This document shows positions 44,105 through 53,606 of a DNA stretch of 64,000 nucleotides, piece after piece. Each line of letters begins with the position of its first letter. Positions within the stretch are counted from its first letter, which is position 1. Source of the DNA: Thermodesulfovibrio thiophilus DSM 17215 (GTDB taxonomy: Bacteria > Nitrospirota > Thermodesulfovibrionia > Thermodesulfovibrionales > Thermodesulfovibrionaceae); assembly GCF_000423865.1 (NCBI RefSeq), contig NZ_AUIU01000015.1:110702-174701 (forward strand), given 5' to 3'. Below the pieces are notes generated by a model. The model saw nothing but the letters and a program-made list of their open reading frames with translations, was not told the origin of the DNA and did not search any database. The translations under genes were made by a program, and so were the position numbers.

Positions 44105-45000
44105 GTTTTCAGACAAGACTTTTTATAACCCTTGTTGTAGCAGTGATTACTGCACTTACAGTCATAAACTTTGTAACCTTATATTTTTTTATCGAACAGC
44201 AACAGAGAAATGAAAAAGAAATCATCGCGGTCTATCAAGAAATTCTCAAACTAAATAAGACCTATCCATTACCTGCTCATATAAAAAACTACCAAAATGA
44301 ACTCATGATGGACAGAAGCTATGCTCATCAACGCTTAAAAGAGTATTCAAAAACTCTGCTCATATGGGAGTCTATACTTGTATTGATTTTACTTTTTCTT
44401 TTCTATAGAGTTTTAATTGTAATGGTTAAAAAGGAAAGGGAAACAGAGGACTTTCTGACACTGCTTATTTTTGTTCTTTCCCATAAAATAGGCAACTTTA
44501 TCTCTGTAATAAAAATAAATATAGAGATATTGAAAATAAAACCAGACCAAGCAATTTTTGATAGACTTTGCAGTCAGTGTAATCTTTTAAACGACGAGAT
44601 AAAAAAGACAATGGATACAATAAAAAAACTGCCTTTTCTTTCAAAAAACAGAGAAAAGGTCAATGTGAAACAGATGTTATTAAATACTGTTTCAAAGTTT
44701 TATACAGAACAAACAGTCAGAATAACTGCAAGAGATGTTTTTTTAGAAACAAACCCTGAAACTTTTGAAACAATAATTTTTTTACTGCTTGACAACAGCT
44801 TTAAATATGCAGACAATAAGGTTCATATCAAGATCTTTAATAACGCCATTGCAATAAGGAATGACATCTCAGATGTCAGTAAAGGTGCTGGTGTTGGTCT
44901 TCAAATAGTGAATTTTTTATCAAAAAAAATTGGGTTGAATTTCAAATATCGTGCAAAGACTGACCATTTCCTCGTTCTGATAGACTTCCAAAAGAGATAA
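44101..45000 (+). CDS. Small sensor histidine kinase, partner of the OmpR-type regulator
   Basis: A 299-residue kinase with two membrane helices (about 8-30 and 88-108) and a short periplasmic loop of about 57 residues. The H-box reads LSHKIGNFISVIKINIEIL near 125, so the usual Glu-x-x-x-Pro of SHELRTPL is changed. The ATPase domain has LLLDNSFKYAD and GAGVGLQIV. TTG start overlapping the regulator stop (TTGA). The signal is unknown. Confidence 0.88.
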   Translation: MSFQTRLFITLVVAVITALTVINFVTLYFFIEQQQRNEKEIIAVYQEILKLNKTYPLPAHIKNYQNELMMDRSYAHQRLKEYSKTLLIWESILVLILLFLFYRVLIVMVKKERETEDFLTLLIFVLSHKIGNFISVIKINIEILKIKPDQAIFDRLCSQCNLLNDEIKKTMDTIKKLPFLSKNREKVNVKQMLLNTVSKFYTEQTVRITARDVFLETNPETFETIIFLLLDNSFKYADNKVHIKIFNNAIAIRNDISDVSKGAGVGLQIVNFLSKKIGLNFKYRAKTDHFLVLIDFQKR

Positions 45001-45092
45001 TAGCGTTTTATTGCAAGTTGTTTTTATAAATCAATCTTTCGCTCACAGAATTCTCACGATTTTTTGAATTGTGATTGAGTAGAATATAAAAC

Positions 45093-45380
45093 ATGAAAGA
45101 AGCTTTAATATTAATTGCTGTTATCTTTCTTCCAGCTATGCTTTTGGCTGTTGATGAACTGTATCTTACAGGTACTGTAATTAACTATGAGCCTGATACA
45201 GGCAAAATAAGAATTGATGTAATTAACAGTTCATGTAAAGGAGTAAGAGAATTTATAACGCAAAAAGGTTTACCAAAACAATTACTTATTAATAAAACAG
45301 TTGATTTTGCAATTGATTCAAATCACTGCGATAATTTTAAGACTCACAGCATAACAACGCCTCTTTTAGATTTAAATTGA
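45093..45380 (+). CDS. Small secreted protein before the PilY1 gene
   Basis: A 95-residue protein with an N-terminal signal peptide (about 1-19) and a mature part of 76 residues. Two cysteines (in NSSCKGV and SNHCDNF) could form a disulfide; the part after the signal looks like a small beta-rich fold (LYLTGTVINYEPDTGKIRI). I do not recognise the family. It ends 7 bp before the PilY1 gene and may be a pilus-tip or export accessory. A TAGAAT box 7 nt before the ATG suggests a leaderless start, but the -35 is weak. Confidence 0.65.
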   Translation: MKEALILIAVIFLPAMLLAVDELYLTGTVINYEPDTGKIRIDVINSSCKGVREFITQKGLPKQLLINKTVDFAIDSNHCDNFKTHSITTPLLDLN

Positions 45381-45387
45381 GGTTATT

Positions 45388-48300
45388 ATGAAGAAACTCG
45401 TATATTTAATTATATTGTTTATTGTTTCATTTTTGATAAAAGAAACGCCTTCTATAGGATCAAGCGTGATGTCTGATTACTGTTATGTACCTCCTTCAAT
45501 TGGTCAGATCGCTGCGCCAAATGTATTATTTGTAATAGATGTAAGTGGTTCAATGTTATGGTGTGCTTATAATCCTAAGAGTGATGGGACATATTGCTGT
45601 GATTCAAAGTCTGGATGTGGATGGACATACAAAGGGACAGAAGAAGGATACTTTGAACCTGATAAGATTTATAAATATAATTCAACAAAAAGATACTGGG
45701 AAGTAACTACTGGAAGTGTTACACCTTGTCCTAAAAGAGCAAGTAGTATAGATAAAAAAAATCAATACAAGGGTGCATGTCTTAATTTTCATTATATGAG
45801 AAGAGTTGATCTTGTTAGATGGGCAATAACAGGAGGAAGATTAACTTCATGTAATAATAGGGATCCAAAAAAATGTGATCCAGAGCTTTACGGACAACCA
45901 AACGCTAATTTAGATTGTGATGACTATGGTTGTACTCTTGAGTCAGAAGAATCAGGAGAAAGAGTACGAGTTCCATGGAATAGAATTAATGATAGTTTAG
46001 CCATGCAATTTAAAAAATTAAGTCTGCAACCAAGACTTGGTGTAATGTTTTTTAGTGATACGGGTGTTAGAAATAATAAAGTTTATATTGGTGATTTTAC
46101 TTCAAGTTCCAATTTTGATGGAGTTAATCCATATAAAAATTTAATTTCAACAATAAATGATGAATCTCCCAACGGTGGAACGCCAACTGCTCCAGCGTTA
46201 TGGGATGCTTATAACTATTTTGCTCAAAACACGCCTAAATATAATGGCTTTACCCCTCAACAGGGCAATGGAGATCAATGGAAAAATCCAATGTATCAGT
46301 GTTTTGACGAAAATCAAGACGGAGTCTGTAGTGGTAGTGAATTTAAATCTGTTCCATGTGCAAAAAATTTTGTAATCCTTCTTACAGATGGACAGTGGAA
46401 TTATGGTGGTGGAAAATCCACTTGTACAATAGATACTGGATACGAGTCTAACTCAGCAGATCCTGTTGTGCCAGCGTACTGGCTTCATAAAAAAGGATTC
46501 ACAAACTCTAAAACAAAGGTCGATTCTTATGTTGAAGCTGTCTATGGAATAGGATTATGGCTCGGAGGTTCTGGAGAAAAATCGCTTAAAAATGTTGCAA
46601 TGTATGGATCATTTAATAGAAGCAAAAATTGGCCTGATAACTTAAATGGCTATCCAACTGAAGAGTGCGATCATATAGATGATTGTTGTTCTAGTCCAAA
46701 TTGTGGTAAAGGCAGTTCGTGTACTGAGCTTCCTGCTTCATCGATGGACTGGGATAAAGACAATGATGGAAAACCTGATACTTTCTATTCCGCCTCAGAT
46801 GCGTCTGAAATAAAAGATGCTATAAGAAGTGCTTTATTTGATATCCTGAGAAGAGTATCATCGGGTTCTACTGTTGCAACACTTGCATCAAGAACAGAAA
46901 TATCCAGTCTTATAATTCAGCCCTATTTTTATCCAAAATATTTGAAAGATGACGGAACAGAGATAGGATGGCTTGGATTTTTGCGAAGCTTCTGGATTGA
47001 TTTAACAGGTCATATAAGAGAAGACACTATCGCAAATCAAATCCTTGATCTTGCAACTAATAGTTTAGACTTAATTATACAGTTTTTTGTTGACTCTGCA
47101 GGAGATAGTAAAGTTGCAAAAATTACCGATGTTAATGTATGTACTGCTGGTGATGCTGTTTCAATAGATCAAGCTGTTTCAGTTTTTAATAGCGGATGTG
47201 TGCTGGCAAAAAGAGACAATAAAGATAGGACAATATTATTTAATAAAGATGGCACATTGGCTAATATTTTTAGTTCAAATGAGGTTTCTAATGATACCGC
47301 AGCATATTTTAGTGGAATCTGGACTCTTATTGATTCTACAATAGATTCTAATAAAGCAAAATGTATAATAAGATATATTAGTGGAGATAATCCAAAAGAT
47401 TCTTCTTGTAACTCTCTTCCTTATGTACAAAGGCCAAGAGAGCTTAATATAAAATCTTTCTGTGGAAATGATCAGTCAACCACCTGGAAACTCGGGGATA
47501 TAATTAATTCGACCCCTTCTGTTAGTTCAGATAAACCACTAAATTATTATCATTTGCGTTATGGAGATACAACTTATTTATCATATATAACTGATTCTAA
47601 TTACAAAGCTCGAGCAAGCTTTTCTTTTGTTGGTGCAAATGATGGAATGCTCCATGCATTCAGAGTTGGAACAGTTGTTAATCAGACAGATCCTGAATAT
47701 CCCGCAAAACTTCAAAATGCACCAAACGATACTGGAACAGACAAAATTGGACAAGAAGAATGGGCATTTATACCTAAGAATGCCATTCCTTATCTGATAT
47801 GGTATGGTCATAATGACTACTGTCATGTTCCAACTGTGGATTATAGAACTATGGTATTTGATGCTTCAATTAATGGAAATTCTGGAGATACAAAATCACA
47901 ATCAAGCTGGAGAACACTTCTGGTTGGGGTAATGGGTTTCGGAGGTAAAAAAATTGATCTGGGATCTGGAAGCGTTTACAGTTCTTCAATTTTTGTATTA
48001 GACCTTACTGATTGGATGAATGGTTCATCAACTTATCCAACCCTTTTATGGGAACAATCTTTACCAGATAACACTCTTACAACTTCGTTCCCATCTATTG
48101 TAAGGCTTGGAGATAGCAGTACAAATGGTACCTGGTATGTTGTGTTAGGAACAGGTCCTTCAGATCCTGATGGTTCTAGCTATTTAAATACTGCAAAAAT
48201 TTATTTTTATAATTTAAAGACAGGCTCTTTAGACAACAATTTAACTTTAAAGACAGGTTCTGCTACGGTAGCAGTGGGAGATATAAATAATATTGATGTA

Positions 48301-49149
48301 GATGATGACTATCAAGATGATACTATTTATTTTGGAGTATATGGTAAGAGTACAAATAATCCTGTATGGGGAAATTTTTATAGAATATCTTTAAAAAGTG
48401 GAACTAGTTATAAAACAATAACTGGTCTGCAAAATTCTGATATTCAAAACGCTGTGGACCTTTCTACATTTAAAACTGGTAATTATCAACCACCGGTTTT
48501 TGCAGCTCCTGCTTTTACTATGGATGTCTCCAATAATGTATGGGTATATTTTGGAACCGGTAAGTTTTTGAATAACGATGACAAAAGTATTCCTTATACA
48601 AATTATCTAATAGGATATAAAGACCCATATTGGAACACAACAGGTTCCGCTTTTACAAAAAATGACTTGATTAATGTAGCATCTGTACTTTCTACTGCGA
48701 CTACTGTACCTTATTTAACTGAAAAAGAATGTATATGTGATCAAAGTGGGTGTGCTTTAACAGACATTACTTATAATCAAACCCAGCTTAGTAATACTGT
48801 TAATGTTACAAATGGATGGTATTATGGATTGAGCGGCGAAGCAATAATTTCTCAACCATTTGTTTATACAGAAATGGTAAATAGCCTGGTTTTTATCCCT
48901 CCAGGAGGTATATGTGAATATTCAGGGAAAACAAGATATATTTCATTCTATTATACTTTTTTGAATGAGCCACAAAGTACAATAGTTATTAATCAAATAA
49001 TTGCACAGGGTGTTCCACCGTTAGGACAACCATTCCAAACTCTGTCAACTGGAAAGTTAATTATTCAGACATCTTCTGGATCAATTACTCAGTTATTTAA
49101 TCCGTCATTTTTAGTTCAGGGAAAATTTATATCATGGATAGAAAAGTAG
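45388..49149 (+). CDS. PilY1-like type IV pilus tip adhesin
   Basis: A 1253-residue exported protein. Signal segment (about 3-19), then a von Willebrand A-like domain with the metal-site motif DVSGS (residues 51-55) and many cysteines, two calcium-loop-like Asp-rich segments (DENQDGVCSGSE near 310, and DWDKDNDGKPDTF near 455), and a C-terminal beta-propeller of the PilC/PilY type (about 700-1180, with FVGANDGMLHAFRVGT near 750). PilY1 proteins sit at the pilus tip, help extension and sense surfaces. It is followed by four prepilin-like genes with overlapping ends, as in pilus minor-pilin operons. Confidence 0.93.
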   Translation: MKKLVYLIILFIVSFLIKETPSIGSSVMSDYCYVPPSIGQIAAPNVLFVIDVSGSMLWCAYNPKSDGTYCCDSKSGCGWTYKGTEEGYFEPDKIYKYNSTKRYWEVTTGSVTPCPKRASSIDKKNQYKGACLNFHYMRRVDLVRWAITGGRLTSCNNRDPKKCDPELYGQPNANLDCDDYGCTLESEESGERVRVPWNRINDSLAMQFKKLSLQPRLGVMFFSDTGVRNNKVYIGDFTSSSNFDGVNPYKNLISTINDESPNGGTPTAPALWDAYNYFAQNTPKYNGFTPQQGNGDQWKNPMYQCFDENQDGVCSGSEFKSVPCAKNFVILLTDGQWNYGGGKSTCTIDTGYESNSADPVVPAYWLHKKGFTNSKTKVDSYVEAVYGIGLWLGGSGEKSLKNVAMYGSFNRSKNWPDNLNGYPTEECDHIDDCCSSPNCGKGSSCTELPASSMDWDKDNDGKPDTFYSASDASEIKDAIRSALFDILRRVSSGSTVATLASRTEISSLIIQPYFYPKYLKDDGTEIGWLGFLRSFWIDLTGHIREDTIANQILDLATNSLDLIIQFFVDSAGDSKVAKITDVNVCTAGDAVSIDQAVSVFNSGCVLAKRDNKDRTILFNKDGTLANIFSSNEVSNDTAAYFSGIWTLIDSTIDSNKAKCIIRYISGDNPKDSSCNSLPYVQRPRELNIKSFCGNDQSTTWKLGDIINSTPSVSSDKPLNYYHLRYGDTTYLSYITDSNYKARASFSFVGANDGMLHAFRVGTVVNQTDPEYPAKLQNAPNDTGTDKIGQEEWAFIPKNAIPYLIWYGHNDYCHVPTVDYRTMVFDASINGNSGDTKSQSSWRTLLVGVMGFGGKKIDLGSGSVYSSSIFVLDLTDWMNGSSTYPTLLWEQSLPDNTLTTSFPSIVRLGDSSTNGTWYVVLGTGPSDPDGSSYLNTAKIYFYNLKTGSLDNNLTLKTGSATVAVGDINNIDVDDDYQDDTIYFGVYGKSTNNPVWGNFYRISLKSGTSYKTITGLQNSDIQNAVDLSTFKTGNYQPPVFAAPAFTMDVSNNVWVYFGTGKFLNNDDKSIPYTNYLIGYKDPYWNTTGSAFTKNDLINVASVLSTATTVPYLTEKECICDQSGCALTDITYNQTQLSNTVNVTNGWYYGLSGEAIISQPFVYTEMVNSLVFIPPGGICEYSGKTRYISFYYTFLNEPQSTIVINQIIAQGVPPLGQPFQTLSTGKLIIQTSSGSITQLFNPSFLVQGKFISWIEK

Positions 49150-49589
49150 CAGGATTCAGCATTCTTGAACTGTTAATAACTATAGCAATTTTATCAATCC
49201 TTATGTATGTCGGAGTATCTGAATATACAAAACATAAAGCAGGTCGAGAGCTTATGAGGCAGACAAATATGCTTGCTGATGAACTGGGATGGATAAAATC
49301 TCAATCCATTGCAAAACAACCTCATGGAATTGTTATCAATGTTAATAACTATACGATTTTTATAGACAATAATGGTAATTGTACTTTTGACAACGACACT
49401 ATTGTGGAGGCAAAGTCTTTTATTTCAGGTATTTCTTCTACAAAAAGGGTTATAAGCGTTTTTGACAGGAGAGGATATCCCTTAAGTAATAATTGCGGAC
49501 TGGGTATGGACGGTATAACACTTACAAACAATCTGGGTTCGCAGAAAATTGTAAATATTTCAAAATATGGAAGAATAAAAATTGAATAA
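49134..49589 (+). CDS. Minor pseudopilin, FimT/GspH type
   Basis: A 151-residue prepilin: short leader ending at Gly before FSILELLITIAILSILMYVG (Glu5 of the mature form present), then a GspH/FimT-like C-terminal domain. Cys in NCTFDND and NNCGLG may pair. It overlaps the PilY1 gene by 16 bp and the next prepilin by 8 bp. Confidence 0.88.
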   Translation: MDRKVAGFSILELLITIAILSILMYVGVSEYTKHKAGRELMRQTNMLADELGWIKSQSIAKQPHGIVINVNNYTIFIDNNGNCTFDNDTIVEAKSFISGISSTKRVISVFDRRGYPLSNNCGLGMDGITLTNNLGSQKIVNISKYGRIKIE

Positions 49590-50187
49590 CAAAGGATTTA
49601 CGCTTATTGAGTTAATTGTTGCCATGTTGATTGTTCTCATTGTTATGCTTGGATTTTTAAAAGGAGTTCTTGAGTATAATAAGTTCTCTATAAGGGCAAA
49701 AATGAAAGACAGAGCAACAGAGCTAGCACAGCAGATGACAAATTATATTGAAAGTCTTCCATATGTAAGTGAAGACAGCGGTACTCAATCGATACTATAT
49801 GCAAATAACAGTTCATGGGCAAGTATTCAATGCAGTTCTACTAATTGTAGTTTTTTTCAAGATGAGGTTGATTTTTATAGCCCCGGAACACCAACTGTTA
49901 CAAATCCACTTGGTTCTCTGTCGTCAAATTTAAGACTTTATCCTTCAGCGGATACTGTAAATGCGTTATGTAGCTGTAGAGGTAGCTATTGCCCAACTGA
50001 TCTTCCCATATGCACTTATGAAGGATTTTCTGATAGACGTATATACTCTGCTATAAATATTGCAAGGCTTACAGATGATTATGGCAGAGAAGCAGGCAAA
50101 TCAGCATTAGTTATGGTATGGTATTTTGAGCCGTTTACAAATGATTATAAAATTATCACTGCGATTGTTATTAAGGAAAAAAAATGA
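49582..50187 (+). CDS. Minor pilin, PilV-like
   Basis: A 201-residue prepilin with leader NNKG, then FTLIELIVAMLIVLIVMLGF (Phe1, Glu5). The C-terminal half is Cys-rich (CSSTNC, CSCRGSYC). TTG start overlapping the preceding gene; no better start is seen. The PilV label rests on the order in the operon and size. Confidence 0.85.
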   Translation: MNNKGFTLIELIVAMLIVLIVMLGFLKGVLEYNKFSIRAKMKDRATELAQQMTNYIESLPYVSEDSGTQSILYANNSSWASIQCSSTNCSFFQDEVDFYSPGTPTVTNPLGSLSSNLRLYPSADTVNALCSCRGSYCPTDLPICTYEGFSDRRIYSAINIARLTDDYGREAGKSALVMVWYFEPFTNDYKIITAIVIKEKK

Positions 50188-51170
50188 TAATACGAATAAG
50201 TTCAGTGAAAATTTTTGTCAAACAAAAAGGTTATTCAATAATTGAGATTTTAATTGTTATTGCTATAATGGGAATTCTTGCAGGAGGAATTCTTTCTGCT
50301 TATAAGTTTATAGCCAGAGAAAATGCTACCAGACATTTTGTTGCAAAGCAGGAGCAGGATGCAGCAGTTCTTATTAGCCAGATTGTAAAAGATATTGAAG
50401 CTGCAGGGTTTGGAATTGATAATGATAATTTAACTTTAACCTCAATTACATCAAATAGTTTGACCGGAGATACTTTGACTTTTCCATCTGTTGCTGCAAG
50501 ACAGGAAACGTTATCAGGATGCTGGGCAGCATTAACCAATGGAAGTCTAACAATTAAGAGTAAAAATTTTATGGGACAGGACTGTCAGTTTCCATCTGCA
50601 TGGTATATTGTTTTGGATCCAGTAAGTAAAGAAATCATAACACAGCAGGATCAATGTATAGATTCTTTATGCAGTGATTTAAGTGGCATGACAGGATTGG
50701 CATTTTATGCTACTAATGATGACAGATATAATTATCCTCAAGCATTTATGGTTAGTTATTATCTGACAGACAATAAATTACCAAAAGAGTGTGCTCCAGC
50801 AAATAACAAACAAAAAATATATAACCTTATTAAAACTCTTGGAACTTCAGGGTCTTCCGGTTATAATGCAGAGCCTATTGTTTCGTGTGTATTAAACTTT
50901 AGAATTCGTACTGGAATGGTTCAAGGAGGTTCTATTATTTATCAGGATACATTTGATTCATCAGATATTGAGCTTAAAAAAGTTAAGCTTTTGCGCCTCT
51001 GTATGGTACTTCAGATTGGTGTAAGACAGGATACTGTTACTGCTCCTCCAAACTTTAGTGATAATTGTGCTGGAGGGCCAGCAATAGATAATTCATGGTG
51101 GAATGATACAGGAAGGTGGTATAGATGGAAAGTTATAGAACAGGATATAGCTTTAAGAAACTATCAGTAA
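50184..51170 (+). CDS. Minor pilin, PilW-like
   Basis: A 328-residue prepilin with a 13-residue leader-like extension ending QKG, then YSIIEILIVIAIMGILAGGI (Glu5). Large C-terminal globular part with several Cys (CWAAL, CIDSLCSD, CVLNF). ATGA overlap with the PilV-like gene. Size and position fit PilW. Confidence 0.87.
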   Translation: MIIRISSVKIFVKQKGYSIIEILIVIAIMGILAGGILSAYKFIARENATRHFVAKQEQDAAVLISQIVKDIEAAGFGIDNDNLTLTSITSNSLTGDTLTFPSVAARQETLSGCWAALTNGSLTIKSKNFMGQDCQFPSAWYIVLDPVSKEIITQQDQCIDSLCSDLSGMTGLAFYATNDDRYNYPQAFMVSYYLTDNKLPKECAPANNKQKIYNLIKTLGTSGSSGYNAEPIVSCVLNFRIRTGMVQGGSIIYQDTFDSSDIELKKVKLLRLCMVLQIGVRQDTVTAPPNFSDNCAGGPAIDNSWWNDTGRWYRWKVIEQDIALRNYQ

Positions 51171-51634
51171 ATCAGTCAGGTATTGCTCTCATTTCAGCAA
51201 TACTTATTGCACTTTTTGCATTGCTTGCTCTTGCAGGTCTTTATTTTGCTCTTACAAAACTTTTTGGTTCTTCTCAAACCATAAAAACATATGCATCAAT
51301 TCGGGATGCAGCAGCAGGTGGAGTGCATTATGGAATAGCTACAAAAGTATTTGAAATGTATTCTAAAGCATTAAATGGAGATGTAATCGCTGGAGTTTGT
51401 GATAGCATACAGTTAAAATTTAAGTTAGAAAATACAAGTGGCACTTTTGATAACGATATTCAGGTATGTTATGGAGGTAGAGGAGCATTTAAGACTGGTT
51501 TTGGGAAGGAAAGAGTTATAGGCAGCGGTTCAGGTGGCGGTGTATTTGCATATTGGCTTTGGTTTACAATCATTTCTGAAGCAAAAGGTCCTCAGGACAC
51601 TCACTCTCGTATAGAAGCTGTTTACGCAAGGTAA
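51125..51634 (+). CDS. Minor pilin, PilX-like
   Basis: A 169-residue protein with N-terminal segment QSGIALISAILIALFALLALAG, the PilX-type pattern without Glu5. The start overlaps the PilW-like gene by 46 bp; alternatives nearer the hydrophobic part are possible. C-terminal part contains CDS and CYGGRG cysteines. Last gene of the pilus operon. Confidence 0.8.
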   Translation: MESYRTGYSFKKLSVNQSGIALISAILIALFALLALAGLYFALTKLFGSSQTIKTYASIRDAAAGGVHYGIATKVFEMYSKALNGDVIAGVCDSIQLKFKLENTSGTFDNDIQVCYGGRGAFKTGFGKERVIGSGSGGGVFAYWLWFTIISEAKGPQDTHSRIEAVYAR

Positions 51635-51672
51635 GTCCTGTCAAGATACATTGCACATAATTCGATGATTCT

Positions 51673-52587
51673 TTATATATCAATTTCATCTGGAAACGGA
51701 TTCAGATATTTTTGATTTAAGATATAACTATTTCTAGAACTATATGCCATGTTTCTGAAAAGTTTTATTATTACTTTGAGTTCTATGAAATTATTTTTAT
51801 ATTTCTCAATTAAATCAAGAATCTCTCTTTTTTCTTCATGATTGAGCTGTTCTGACAGATGCCCTGAAATATGCATTAAACTATTTAGATGTCTACCACG
51901 TGATGTTTTCTTTTTTAATGTTTGATAGAATATTTTGCTGTATCTATTAAACTTTTCGTTGGTATTCATAGATGCATCAGCCACAATTCTTCCAAGTTCT
52001 TTAAGAGACTTTTGACTGTATGTCATAAGAAGATATTTGTATCTTGAGTGAAAATCTATCAGGGATGAGATTGAAATATTTTTATGTATTTGTTTTAACT
52101 CAGCAAAAGCAAAGATCCTTACAAGAAAGTGGAATCTTACATCATTATTTTTCAACGTTCCTTCATCTTCAATAGGTAAGTAAGGAAAATGAGTTTTTGA
52201 TGCCTCTGCAAAAAATCCGTATGTTTTGCCACACACCATTCCTTTAAAATAAAGTTTTGCTGAACCCACGGCACATGAAGGAGATTTGCTTTTTAACAGA
52301 AATCCATCAATCTGGTTGAGATTTTTGATCGTTCTATCAATATAATTAAACATTTGTTCTGTTAAATCTTTATCAGTGTCTGGCTGGATGAGTTTTTTTG
52401 AGTTATTGTTTTTTACGAGAATAATTTTTGAACGTGGAACTCCAAGTCCAATATCACATTCAGGACATAAATCAACAACTTCAACAAAATCTTTCAGTTT
52501 TTCCACGAATTCATCATGAATAATTCTACCATCATATCTTACAGGTTTTAGAAAGCATCTGCTCAGAACTATTCTTGGTTTAATCAT
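51673..52587 (-). CDS. DUF523-DUF1722 fusion protein
   Basis: A 304-residue protein of unknown function. The N-terminal DUF523 part (about 4-150) has Cys in VLSRCFL, DLCPECDIGLGVPR and SPSCAVGSA, the family pattern. The C-terminal DUF1722 part (about 165-290, HSRYKYLLMTYSQKSLKELGRIV) is helical and related to YbgA. The two are often fused. It is single and convergent with the pilus operon (38 bp apart). The cysteines suggest metal or sulfur chemistry; this is not shown. Confidence 0.85.
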   Translation of the reverse strand: MIKPRIVLSRCFLKPVRYDGRIIHDEFVEKLKDFVEVVDLCPECDIGLGVPRSKIILVKNNNSKKLIQPDTDKDLTEQMFNYIDRTIKNLNQIDGFLLKSKSPSCAVGSAKLYFKGMVCGKTYGFFAEASKTHFPYLPIEDEGTLKNNDVRFHFLVRIFAFAELKQIHKNISISSLIDFHSRYKYLLMTYSQKSLKELGRIVADASMNTNEKFNRYSKIFYQTLKKKTSRGRHLNSLMHISGHLSEQLNHEEKREILDLIEKYKNNFIELKVIIKLFRNMAYSSRNSYILNQKYLNPFPDEIDI

Positions 52588-52699
52588 AGATTATATTGTA
52601 GTATATTTTGCAAATCCATTAATCATATCTATCGTTCTTAAGCTATTTTTATGTACAAATTAAAGGAGAACTTGAATAGATTTAAATAAAACTTTTTGT

Positions 52700-52705
52700 T
52701 ATAAT
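52700..52705 (+). promoter_or_regulatory. Candidate -10 box of hpt
   Basis: TATAAT 8 nt before the hpt ATG at 52714; the start would be 1-2 nt before the ATG. No Shine-Dalgarno is present. -35 is weak (AGATTT at 52678-52683). Confidence 0.4.
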
Positions 52706-52713
52706 AACACACT

Positions 52714-53238
52714 ATGTTTATAGGAACTCCGCTTATTTCAGAAGAACAGATTCAAAAAAAAGTTAAAGCCCTTGCACATAAAATATCTTCAGATTACAAA
52801 GATAAGGATGTAGTTGTAATTGGCATTCTGAAAGGATCATTTATGTTTTTTTCTGATCTTATCAGATATATTAAGACTCCTGTGAGAGTAGATTTTATTA
52901 TGGCATCAAGCTATGTAAAAGATGTATCTTCTGGAGAGGTTAAAATTCATTACTTTCCAACAGAAGAATTAGAGGACAAAGATATACTGCTCGTTGATGA
53001 TATTATTGATACGGGGATATCTTTAAAAATTATACAGGATAGAATTCTTGCAATGAATCCGGCTTCCCTTAGGATATGTGTTTTCCTGGATAAAGCAGAA
53101 AGAAGAGTGGTTGATGTTCATGTTGATTATGTGGGATTTAAAATTCCAAATAAATTTGTTGTGGGCTACGGGCTTGATTATCATGAGATGTTCAGAAATC
53201 TTCCATATATAACAGTATTCAAAAAGGAACTTAAGTGA
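52714..53238 (+). CDS. hpt: Hypoxanthine phosphoribosyltransferase
   Basis: A 174-residue purine salvage enzyme that makes IMP or GMP from hypoxanthine or guanine and PRPP. PRPP loop ILLVDDIIDTGISLK near 90 and GILKGSFMF near 46 are diagnostic. It heads the run hpt-queD-pmbA-acd-CAP and overlaps queD by 4 bp. Confidence 0.96.
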   Translation: MFIGTPLISEEQIQKKVKALAHKISSDYKDKDVVVIGILKGSFMFFSDLIRYIKTPVRVDFIMASSYVKDVSSGEVKIHYFPTEELEDKDILLVDDIIDTGISLKIIQDRILAMNPASLRICVFLDKAERRVVDVHVDYVGFKIPNKFVVGYGLDYHEMFRNLPYITVFKKELK

Positions 53239-53606
53239 TGTATAAGCTTAGAATCATAACAGATTTTGACGCAGCTCATCAACTGAGAGGATATAAGGGA
53301 AAGTGTGAGAATATTCACGGACATAACTGGAAGGTTGAAGTAGAAGTAATGGCGGAAAATCTCAATCAAATCGGTTTAGCCATTGATTTTAAAGAATTAA
53401 AAAACATAACAGACGGAGTAATTTCTAAACTTGACCATACTTTCATCAATGAAATCCCTCCATTTACAGTTATAAATCCTTCAAGTGAAAACATAGCAAG
53501 ATGGATATATATGGCACTACGAAATAAATTTGCCAATACATCAGTAATGCTTTACAGTGTTACTGTCTGGGAGTCTGACCATGCATCAGCAACATATATG
53601 GAATAA
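53235..53606 (+). CDS. queD: 6-carboxytetrahydropterin synthase, QueD-like
   Basis: A 123-residue zinc enzyme for the second step of queuosine/7-deazaguanine synthesis. Zinc and catalytic residues: DFDAAHQLRGYKGKC and NIHGHNWKVEV (His and Cys), LDHTFIN and the late TVWES Glu. Other que genes are not in the window. The 3' end overlaps the pmbA start by about 26 bp. Confidence 0.94.
   Translation: MMYKLRIITDFDAAHQLRGYKGKCENIHGHNWKVEVEVMAENLNQIGLAIDFKELKNITDGVISKLDHTFINEIPPFTVINPSSENIARWIYMALRNKFANTSVMLYSVTVWESDHASATYME

Noticed and set aside
45064..45090. Promoter TTGAAT ... TAGAAT before the small secreted protein gene
   Set aside because: The boxes are only 10 bp apart, too close for sigma70; the gene may be read from the kinase operon.
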